DNA from: Protea cynaroides
Lineage: Eukaryota; Streptophyta; Magnoliopsida; Proteales; Proteaceae
Length of the DNA: 64,000 nt
Assembly (NCBI GenBank): GCA_028583415.1
Contig: CM053273.1
Location: 86,197,574-86,261,573, forward strand
Direction of reading: 5' to 3'
Below the pieces are notes generated by a model. It had not been told where the DNA came from and made no database searches. It saw only the letters and a list, made by a program, of their open reading frames with translations. Every line of letters starts with the position of its first letter. Positions within the stretch are counted from its first letter, which is position 1. The position numbers and the translations under genes were made by a program. Positions 55,890-64,000 of the stretch are shown here, piece by piece.

Positions 55890-56692
55890 TAAACTACCAT
55901 CGTCCTTTGCAACTGCTGCAACTAAGGGTTTCCCTTTCTTCTTAGGGCATTCATTCTTCCAATGGCCTAGTTCTTTGTAGTAGTTACATATATTCTTAGG
56001 ATTTCGTCCTTTGGATTTAGACCTTCCCTTACCTTTCCACTTTTCTTTTTTCTTTTCTGATTTTCCTCGTCCCTTATCAAAATCAGAATTCGTGACAGCT
56101 TGTCCTACTGCCTAAATTTTTATATCTTTTCCAGAGGCCTTATGCCTAAGTTCACGAGAATGAAGACCAGATCTGACTTTTTCTAGAGTGATGGTATCCC
56201 TACCCACGATGAAAGAATTTACAAAATTTTTGTACGATAGAGCGAAGGAGACCAACAAAATAAGGTTGTATCTTCATCATCGATTTTAACATCTATATTT
56301 TTCAGATCTATTAAAATAAAATTTAATTCATCAAGATGTTCTTTGAGAGCCATACCTTCTTTCATACGAAGGGCGAACAGACGTTGTTTCAATAACAACT
56401 TGTTGGTAAGGGATTTCTGCATATAAAGTTTCTCCAACTTCTTCCACAGACCGACAGTGGATTCTTTAACAACTACTTCGTAAATAACCTCATCCGCAAT
56501 ACACAACAGGATTGTTGAATACACCTTCTCATCCTGTTGTGCGAATTCTAAATCATCAATTGACTCAGGCTTCTTTCCCAAAAGCGGATAGTAGATGCCT
56601 TGTTGCTTCAGCAAGACGCGCATCTTGATACGCCATAAACTGAAACTGTTCTTACCTATGAACTTATTGATCTTGATATTGTGTGAAGTCAT
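55890..56692 (-). pseudogene. Tork-like copia gag
   Basis: The start codon is at 56692, 34 bases after the primer site. Motifs are GKNSFSLWRIKMRVLLKQQG, TVGLWKKLEKLYMQKSLTNK and LRMKEGMALKEHLDELN. The frame is lost near 56220. A zinc knuckle follows at about 55950-55990 (CNYYKELGHWKNEC), in which the second Cys has become Tyr. Confidence 0.85.
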
Positions 56693-56741
56693 ATTTACTT
56701 TTGATGAATAGATGTAGAACAAACAGACTTTGATACCAGTT

Positions 56742-57118
56742 TGTTACAGAATTAAGAAAGAGAAAATGAGAAATCACACACAGAGAACATAGAGATTTAA
56801 CGTGGTTCACCCACACAATGTGTGAGGGCTACGTCCACGGCTGCAACAAATAAAAAATTTCACTATCTTAGTGAGGAAAACTTGATTACAGAGAGAGTTC
56901 TCACAAAAAACTGAATAATACAAAATCCTAGGATAGGAGGAGTTTATATAAAACTCTTAAAACAGAATTGTAGAGTCGTATTGCAACTCAAACAACAGTA
57001 GTCAAAGAGTCTTGTACCAACTATGCAGGTCACTGTGTCCCACACGAGCTATGATTGTGAGTGGGTCCCATAATGTGGACAAAATTCATAACTGATTAGG
57101 ATTCCAGGCATCCCAACA
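56742..57118 (-). repeat. 5' LTR of the Tork-like element
   Basis: Starts TGTTGGGATGCCTGG on the minus strand at 57118 and ends ...CTGTAACA at 56742, three bases before the primer site. Contains tttaacgtggttcacccac. Confidence 0.92.
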
Positions 57119-57439
57119 ATATCCCTTTGCATTCCATGCCTTCTCTGATCTGGTTTCTCCTTTTGAGATTTGGAGAGTGATGTGAATAGACGGCCAACCT
57201 GCAATTCTACAATTTAAGGATCAAAGAGCTCTCCATCAATTTACTTCTGCTTTTGTTGATTAATGTAGTTGTATGAGTTCCAGTGGAAGAAGAAGACAGA
57301 GAGAATCGATTCCTAAAATTGAACTATCAAATGAATTTTTTTATTTTGTGTTTCTAAAATATTTTCAATTGATACACCTAAACAGACTTCAATTCCTTTG
57401 ACTTATTGAATTTAAAATTGAAATTCAAAAAAGAGGTTT

Positions 57440-58095
57440 TTGTTTTTTTTTTTTTTTTGGTTAAAGATCAGCAAAATTTCATTAAAAATTTAAGAATGAT
57501 TACAAAAGGGAAAAATCTACATGAGGAACTAATCACACCTTCTGCATTGCCTTCAGCAGGGAGAAGCACTGACAAAACTAATAAAATCGAAATCAAGGAC
57601 GCCCTTGAGCGTCCCAATTCACATCTCTCTAAAAAAAAAAAGAAAGAAAAAGGAAGGACATGAAAACCAATGACTGGAAGAATGAGAGCGTGCCGCAAAC
57701 CTTGATAACCCATCAGGCACCACATTCACTTCACGATAATTGTGTGTAATACGCCACTCAATACTCCTAAGAAAGGAAGAAAGATTCATCCATTGCTGCA
57801 GACATGACCATGAGATGGGATATCGCAGCATACCATCAACAACTACCGTTGAATTGCTCTCTATCCATAGTCGAGAGCAACCTAACTCCATAGCATGCCT
57901 AACCCCAATCACAGCCACTAAGAATTTAGATAAAGTTTGGAGACACTTCAAAGTACACCGCAAAAGAAGCCACCAGAGCAGCAGTCGAACTCCTCAAAAC
58001 ACCACCAGCCCCCGCTCGGCCTAGGTTTCCCCGTGAACTACTATCAACATTAAAATTAATCCTCCACAGGTTAACCCATTGAACTTACACCACCT
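57440..58095 (-). mobile_element. 5'-truncated LINE remnant with RNase H-like domain
   Basis: On the minus strand, a 3' end with tttaatgaaattttgctg and an A tail (plus-strand T-run 57439-57460) follows an RNase H-like frame: NVDSSSRGNLGRAGAGGVLR (57960-58050), then VIGVRHAMELGCSRLWIESN and WRITHNYREVNVVPDGLSRF. A frame change lies near 57960. The middle catalytic Asp has become Asn (ESN). Insertion limits on the 5' side are approximate, since no target duplication was found. Confidence 0.78.
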
Positions 58096-58099
58096 TAGG

Positions 58100-59250
58100 G
58101 TCCGTTGCTATTTTACGGCGAAGGTGAAATTGAGGGTGAAGACCCAGTCTGTAATCGAGGGTATGGAACAAGGAAACCGAACTGACACTGTCTTAATATC
58201 TGCCGAACTAAGTCTCTACAGAGCCTTATAAGTTCTATACCGATTACCAAGTAGTCTTCATCTCCTTTGTACACCTAAAAGTCTCCCCACCTATTAATTC
58301 GAACTTATGAAATGAAAACTTTACATCCTTCTTTTTTATGTCTTCTTCTTCTTCTTCTTCTTCTTCTTCTTTTTATACATTAAATTTTTACCATGTTTTT
58401 TTACAGGTTGCCATCGTTCGTGGTTGTAACTTAGGAGATATACTGCATTGGCAACTAAACCTTAAAAGGCTTCTTTTAATGCTGTTCAAAATGAATTGAG
58501 AAATAGGAATTGTGATGCAATGATGGTGAAAAGTTGAAACAAAGATAGATCAGAAAAATAGTAAGAATATAGGGTTCCAAAGACACAGGATTTTCTACCA
58601 AAAGAGTTGAAAGGAACAACGGAACAAAAAACTCAATAATAGCTTCTGCTCCATCTGCTATGCACGTGCGCAGCAAGACCCACAAAATTCTTTCCATTTG
58701 GTCCCCCCACAAATAAAGAAGAAAGCTCAGGAGAAAGATGTATTACCTTGTATCTGCATGTGCCATGTTCCACTTGTTAGGTATATACCATGTTTGTCGT
58801 GACATCACTCCCTTCTCTATATTGGCACGTCTGACATGCATTAGTTGGCGAAAGCATATCACTCACTGTGTATGGGTTTTGACTCTTTATCCTTTTCCTA
58901 TTAGTTTTATGTGGACCAGAGGAAGTCCTAGTTGTATACAGAAGCCATCAATAACACGACCAAGAGGGAGTGATGACCAAGGAATTTACCACCCACAAAT
59001 GGGTTGTAGGTTGTTTAATCTTCATCGGGGCAGTTTCTCTCCACCCATGGGAGGAGAATAGTTTCTATTGTGGGTGATAAATGAGAGCGATAAAGTTTCA
59101 GAGTCTCTTATTCTTGTCTCTCCATGTTTATAAAGGATTTTCATAACCCTAATACTCTTCATTACTAACAATTTAAAAAGAAACAAAGAGAAATTCTTTG
59201 CAACTCACAACCCAACCAATTAATTTGTTCTGAAGTAACTCTGTCTATAA
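58100..59250. other. Gene-free stretch with (CTT)n repeat
   Basis: A run of about ten CTT units lies at 58341-58370. No gene or terminal repeat is recognised between the LINE remnant and the next copia LTR. Confidence 0.55.
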
Positions 59251-59255
59251 ATGAG

Positions 59256-59708
59256 AGTTATGTCAAACACAACGAAAAAACGCAGGTAATGGCAGTATAA
59301 AATTCTAATAAACAATAAAGAATAAAGACACGAAAAATTTACGTGGTTCAATCAATGTGATCTACATCCACGGACGAGAAGAGATTTTCACTAGATCAAT
59401 AAGAAGAAGAATATTATAAAGTGCACCTTATAGAGTGACACGAATACACAAGATTGCAACCAGCTTCAACATTGAACAAGAACCTTAGTTGCTCTCTTTT
59501 TCTCTCTTCCTCTTACGTTTTGCGGCTAGGTCAGAAAAAATCCTTAACTATTCTCTCTCCCACAATTATATTTATGGGAGAAAAGTAATTGAGGGAATAG
59601 GGAATCCTTTTCCCACAACTTTTCTATTTTCTTTTTGACTAAAAAAGGAAGATACGATATGGTCCATAATAACCATAAAAGACCCAAATTTCAAGCCACA
59701 AAATAACA
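59256..59708 (-). repeat. 3' LTR of the third copia element
   Basis: Aligned to 63922-64000 at its inner side. The minus strand starts TGTTATTTTGTGGC. It contains aatttacgtggttcaat at 59336. The presumed target copy atgag is at 59251-59255; its partner lies outside the window. Confidence 0.88.
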
Positions 59709-59894
59709 ATCTCCACCTTGGCTTGAAAACCTCAAACCATCTAGAAGTCGAACAATATCTCAAACATATCTCTAAGCTTACGTGAGCTAACTCGGTGTAA
59801 GAAACAAGAGATGTGAAAAAGAATTATTCACTTCAGAACCGAAACTAGTGAACACCTCTCCTCTCGCCACCAATGCCCCAACAGGGGCTACTAA

Positions 59895-61202
59895 TTAAGT
59901 GCGAATGCCACCCAAATCCAAGCAATGCTTGAACTTGATTTCCGTAATCAGTTTAGTCAACATATCCACTGGATTATCTACAGTATTAACCTTCTTCACC
60001 GTGATGTTCCTTTCGACAACTGCTTCACGAATGAAATGATATCTGTCATCAATATGTTTTGTCCTCTCATGATGTGCTTGGTTTTTTGTCAAATGTATCA
60101 CACTCTGATTTTCACAAAAGACAATTGAACTAACTTCTTGCTAAAGCCCAAGCTCACTTACGAGATTCCTCAACCAAATGGCCTCCTTTACAGCTTCTGC
60201 TGCTGCCATGTACTCTGCCTCCATAGTAGACAAAGCCACTGTCGACTGCAAGGTTGATTTTCAACTAATAGCTGAACCAGAAAGCGTAAAGAGAAAACCA
60301 GTCAAAGATCTCCTTTTATCGAGATCACTTGCAAAGTCAGAATCTACAAAACCTACAATTGAGGTTCCCGAAGCACTGCAATCAAAGACTAAACCCAAAT
60401 CTGAAGTACCTCTGAGATACCTAAGAATCCACTTTACTGCCTGCCAATGTGCCTTCCTTGGCTGAGCCATGCTCACTACATTGACTGCTTGTGCAATGTT
60501 TGGACGAGTGCAAACCATGGCATACATAATGCTACCAACTGCACTGGAGTACGGGATTCGAGACATCTCCTTCTTCTCGACTTCACTTTGAGGTGAGTCT
60601 TGAACTGAAAGCCTAAAGTGGGAAGCCAAAGGAATAGCAACGGACTTGGCCTTTTTCATCCCAAAACGCTCAAGCACCTTCTCAATAAAACTCTTTTGCG
60701 AGAGATATAATTTTCCAACTTTTCTATCTCTCTGAATCTCCATCCCTAAGATCTTCTTCGCTGCACCAAGATCTTTCATCTCAAACTCATTACTGAGTTA
60801 TCTCTTTAAAACCTAAATATGTGACATATTCTTTGCAGCAATGAGCATGTCATCTACATATAACAAAAGATATACAAAAGAACCATCTCCCAATACCATG
60901 TAGTATACATAACTATCATAAGTACATCTCGAGTACTCGTGACTAAGCATAAAACTGTCAAACCTCTTGTACCACTGTCTTGGAGATTGCTTCAGGCCAT
61001 ACAAAGATTTCTTCAATCTACAAACATGATCTTCTTTACCTTCCATGGAATATCCCTCTGGCTGAGACATGTAGATCGTCTCCTCAAGCTCACCATGCAG
61101 AAATGCAGTCTTGACATCAAGTTGCTCAAGCTCCAAATCATGTAGAGCAACCATGGCAAGTAATACACGAATAGAAGTATGCTTTGCAACTGGAGAAAAC
61201 AC
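59895..61202 (-). pseudogene. Tork-like copia RT core and RNase H, broken
   Basis: The RT core frame has LDVKTAFLHGELEETIYMSQ, HVCRLKKSLYGLKQSPRQWY and LLLYVDDMLIAAKN, so its catalytic Asp residues are intact. After a stop near 60800 comes MKDLGAAKKILGMEIQRDR, YSSAVGSIMYAMVCTRPNI and FVDSDFASDLDKRRSLTG. A further stop separates the last part, VIHLTKNQAHHERTKHID and DMLTKLITEIKFKHCLDL. Few changes per domain make this the best preserved RT in the window. Confidence 0.9.
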
Positions 61203-61232
61203 TTCATCATAGTCAATTCCCTCCTTTTTCTT

Positions 61233-62410
61233 TTAGCCCTTAGCTACTAACCGTGCTTTGTATCTAGCATCCTCAACCCCTGGGATCCCTTCCTTCCTCT
61301 TGAAAACCCATTTGCTTCCTATGACCCTATTACCCTTGGGTAATTTCACCAAGTCCCAAGTCTGATTTTTGTAAAGAGACTCAAGTTCTTCTGTCATAGC
61401 AATGGCCCACTGGCCAGACTCAGCACAAGAGACAGCTTCAGAATAAGTGGATGGCTCCTGAATACCCATCTCTTCAGCTACCGTGAGAGCATATGCCACT
61501 AACTCAGCATAGGCATATCTCTGAGGACGTCTAATTTGTCTCCTCTCCCTCTCACTAGCTATCGAATAAGGTTGTTCAGATTTTACCTCATCATCATCTG
61601 AACCTGAATCAAGTTGCTCATCTTTAGCTGTAGAAGTAACATCTGGAGATGACTTTTGAGAAGTCTCTCTCTCAAGCTCCATCTGAAGCTCCACCTCATC
61701 CATAGTCTTCTCTTCATTACCTATAGACTCAACAAAAACCTTCCCATGATCAAGCATATATTTTTCATTAAAAGTAACATCTCTATTAATAACAAAATTA
61801 GGAAAATCAGGTTCCAAACTCCACAAACAATATCCTTTAACATCATCAGCATAACCAACAAATATTCTTTTCTTAGCTCTAGGCTCAAGCTTACCATCTT
61901 TAACGTGATAATAAGCAGGACATCCAAATACCTTTAAATTTGAATAATCACTAGGTTTACCTGACCATACCTCGTTTGGAGTCTTACATTCAATGGAAGT
62001 GGAAGGAGAACGATTCACCAAGTAGCAAGCCGTGTTAACAGCTTTATCCCAAAAATCCTTTTCCAATCCAGAGTTAGAGAGCATACACCTAGCTCTCTCC
62101 ATCAAGGTCCTGTTCAACGCTCTGCCACTCCATTCTGCTGAGGAGTGTGTCTGACCATGCGATGCCGTATGATCCCTGAATCTGTGCAGAATTTGTTAAA
62201 CTCACCACTGCAAAACTCTAGTCCAATATCTGTTCTGAGACGTTTGATCTTCTTTTCGGTTTGATTCTCTACAAGAATTTTCCAATTCTTGAAATTTTCG
62301 AACACATCACTTTTACGCTTGAGAAAATGAACCCAAACCTTTCTGGAATAATCATCAATAAATGTCAAAAAATAGAGAGCACCACCTTTGGATGGAACCT
62401 GAGCTGGTCC
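61233..62410 (-). pseudogene. Tork-like copia integrase and RT start, frameshifted
   Basis: The integrase core continues from the gag-protease frame after a stop at about 62411, with MTFIDDYSRKVWVHFLKRKS, RLRTDIGLEFCSGEFNKF and TPQQNGVAER. A one-base shift near 62115 then puts NRTLMERARCMLSNSGLEKD into the next frame. That frame runs 294 codons through the integrase C-terminus (VFGCPAYYHVKDGKLEPR), an acidic linker and the RT start (LYKNQTWDLVKLPKGNRV, YKARLVAKG), ending in a stop at about 61233. Confidence 0.9.
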
Positions 62411-63874
62411 CTACAAATCCGAATGGATGTAGTCAAGTGTGCCCTTTGTCGTATGTGAACTAGTTGAAAAGCTGACTCGGGTTTGCTTCCCAAATACACA
62501 ATTCTCACAGAAGTCAAGTGATGTCGTATGATCACCACAGAGCAAATCACGTTTACTCAGAATAGTCATACCTCTTTCACTCATGTGGCCTAATCGCATA
62601 TGCCACAAGTGAGTTGTGTCCAAGTCAGAGTCAGAAGATGATGACTCATCTGCAGAACCTGTCACAGTACTACCCTGCTGAACATAAAGGCTGTTTACTT
62701 TGTTACCCTTCATCACAACCAATGACCCCTTAGAAACTTTAAGAGCTACACCTCCACCTGTGTAGGAACACCCAATGGAGTCTAAGGTACTCAAGAAAAT
62801 AAGATTCTTCTTCAAGTCTGGGATGTGCCTCACATCTGTCAAAGTCCTCACTATCCCGTCATGACACTTGATACGAACTGTACCAATACCAACTATCTTA
62901 CAAACTGCGTTGTTTCCCATCAAGACTGAAGCACCCTCGATAGCCTTGTAGGTGGTGAACCAATTTCTGTTTGGGCACATGTGATAAGACGCACCTGTAT
63001 CCAAAATCCATTCCCTATCAGAACGGCCATCCAAGGGACATACGGCAAGAACATTCTCAGCAACATCAGTTTTATTAGCCGTTGCCACATTTGCAGAATC
63101 TGAAGCTTGACCCTGCTGATTTTCCTTCTTCTTAAGAGCATGACATTCTGACTTGTAATGCCCTTTCTTGTGACAATAGTAGCACTCAACATTCTTCTTA
63201 TCCAAGCCCGATCTGGACTTAGAACGATTACTTGATTTGCCTTTACCACCCTCCTTGGTCTTCGATCTACCTCTACCAAGCAAACCGTCAGCCTGATTTT
63301 CAATACTTTTTCCACTCAATTTTGTTCTCAACTCAGCAGAATTCAAAGAGGCCTTCACATCCTCTAAACTTATGGATTTTCTCCCATACAACATAGACTT
63401 AACAAAATTTTCATACGAGTCAGGTAAGGAACACAATACAATAAGGGCTTGATCTTCATCCTCAAGTTTAATATCTAGATTTCTCATATCCATGATAATT
63501 TTATTAAATTCATCTAAGTGTTCCTGGATAGGCGTACCTTCTTTCATCTTTAGAGTATAAAGACGTTGCTTCAAATATAATTTTGTTGTAAGAGATTTCT
63601 TCATGTAGAGACTTTCAAGCTTTGCCCACAACCCAGCTGTTGTTTCTTCATCAGCAACTTCACGAAGCACCTTGTCAGAAATCGACAATTGCAAGGCGCT
63701 GTGAGCCTTTCCTTCCATTTCTTCAATTTCGACTTTAGTCATATCCTCCGAGTACTTTTCGTCAAGAGCCTTGACCGTATTTTCACGCCATAGCAAAGCT
63801 TTCATCTTTATTCTCCATAATCCAAAATTGTTTTGACCGTCAAAAGGAGTCACCGAGAATTTCATGGAAGCCAT
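62411..63874 (-). pseudogene. Tork-like copia gag-protease, long open frame
   Basis: From ATG at 63874 a 487-codon frame is open. Gag has FDGQNNFGLWRIKMKALLW, TTAGLWAKLESLYMKKSLTT and EGTPIQEHLDEFNKIIMDM. An intact zinc knuckle follows, CYYCHKKGHYKSEC, then the protease site ILDTGASYHMCPN and the GAG-pre-integrase LWHMRLGHMSERGM with FCENCVFGKQ. It ends at a premature stop where the integrase should begin (DYIHSDL). Gag and protease look intact, while the downstream stops and the frame change make the element as a whole defective. Confidence 0.92.
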
Positions 63875-63906
63875 TACAAACACAAAGCCCTTGAAATCGA
63901 ATCAAA

Positions 63907-63918
63907 GCTCTGATACCA
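63907..63918 (-). other. Primer binding site, initiator tRNA-Met
   Basis: The minus strand reads TGGTATCAGAGC, the complement of the 3' end of plant initiator tRNA-Met, three bases from the 5' LTR end. It fixes the orientation and the LTR border. The gag start lies about 32 bases downstream. Confidence 0.92.
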
Positions 63919-63921
63919 GTT

Positions 63922-64000
63922 TGTTACGTCAAACACAGCGAAAAAATGCAGGTAATGGTAGTATGAAATTCTAATAAACAATAAAGAATAAAGACACAAA
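63922..64000 (-). repeat. Inner end of the 5' LTR of the third copia element
   Basis: Matches 59256-59335 and is cut by the window end. Confidence 0.9.

Larger units (their letters stand above)
52285..57118 (-). mobile_element. Complete but inactive Tork-like copia element (4.83 kb)
   Basis: Both LTRs are 377 bp (52285-52661 and 56742-57118). Beside the 5' LTR lies a primer site for initiator tRNA-Met (minus strand TGGTATCAAAGT, 56727-56738). A purine tract (aatgtggagattt, minus) precedes the 3' LTR. The flanks atatt (52280-52284) and atatc (57119-57123) match at four of five bases. Gag, protease, integrase, RT and RNase H occur in copia order with many stops. DMLTKPISRSKFK and MALTEAAKEGIWL near the end resemble the Tork lineage. 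Confidence 0.92.
59256..64000 (-). mobile_element. Tork-like copia element, 5' LTR cut by the window end
   Basis: The 3' LTR is 59256-59708 (453 bp), ending next to a purine tract (minus strand aaggtggagat). The 5' LTR starts at 63922 and leaves the window after 79 bases. A perfect 12-base initiator tRNA-Met primer site (TGGTATCAGAGC, minus) lies at 63907-63918. Domains are in copia order and the element is related to, but clearly distinct from, the one at 52285-57118. In the overlapping LTR part about 7 of 79 bases differ, all but one or two transitions. Confidence 0.92.

Overview
This window is nuclear DNA from a flowering plant. It is AT-rich, has almost no conserved coding sequence, and carries angiosperm-type Ty1/copia and Ty3/gypsy LTR retrotransposons, L1-type LINEs with a plant RNase H-like 3' domain, MULE and hAT hairpin elements, a probable Au-like SINE and one intron-containing plant gene. 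The species cannot be named from the sequence; a woody or basal eudicot is only a guess.

The one convincing host gene is at 26838-28195 (+). It has two exons and encodes a SPARK-domain, probably GPI-anchored cell-surface protein of the Arabidopsis At4g28100 type. A possible C-terminal exon of an unrecognised membrane protein lies at about 4208-4441 (+).

Layout. 1-1,700: the end of an LTR joined to a broken copia integrase, then three CpG-rich minisatellite arrays. 3,001-4,072: a 5'-truncated LINE with a 15-bp target duplication. 5,578-6,726: a dispersed TIR element and a 251-bp tandem duplication. 6,791-10,420: a non-autonomous MULE (about 80-bp TIRs, 9-bp TSD) carrying a 2.0-kb solo LTR with its own 5-bp TSD. 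10,817-15,995: a polypurine tract and 3' LTR of a Ty3/gypsy element, probably Tekay type. This LTR contains a hAT MITE and an inverted solo LTR of its own family, so a 3.7-kb imperfect palindrome results. 16,000-26,700: old repeat debris with no recognisable gene, including LINE RNase H fragments, one of them split in frame by a 242-bp hairpin MITE. 26,838-28,195: the host gene. 29,124-30,100: a hAT MITE and another TIR element. 30,461-37,755: a complete but dead copia element on the minus strand with 1.08-kb LTRs. 38,590-49,000: a SINE, small hairpin MITEs (one only 50 bp), degenerate telomere-like repeats, a G-rich tract and a pair of LTR-like direct repeats. 52,285-57,118: a second minus-strand copia element with 377-bp LTRs (Tork-like). 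57,440-58,095: a LINE remnant. 59,256 to the window end: a third minus-strand copia element, also Tork-like, whose 5' LTR runs off the edge.

No gene cluster or operon-like system is visible. The parts worth attention are structural: insertions nested inside insertions, datable by their target duplications, and a family of very short palindromic MULE-type MITEs sharing the terminal motif ATCGTCTCC. Boundaries of the well-marked elements were read from matching target duplications; the lineage names Tekay and Tork rest on recognising motifs by eye.
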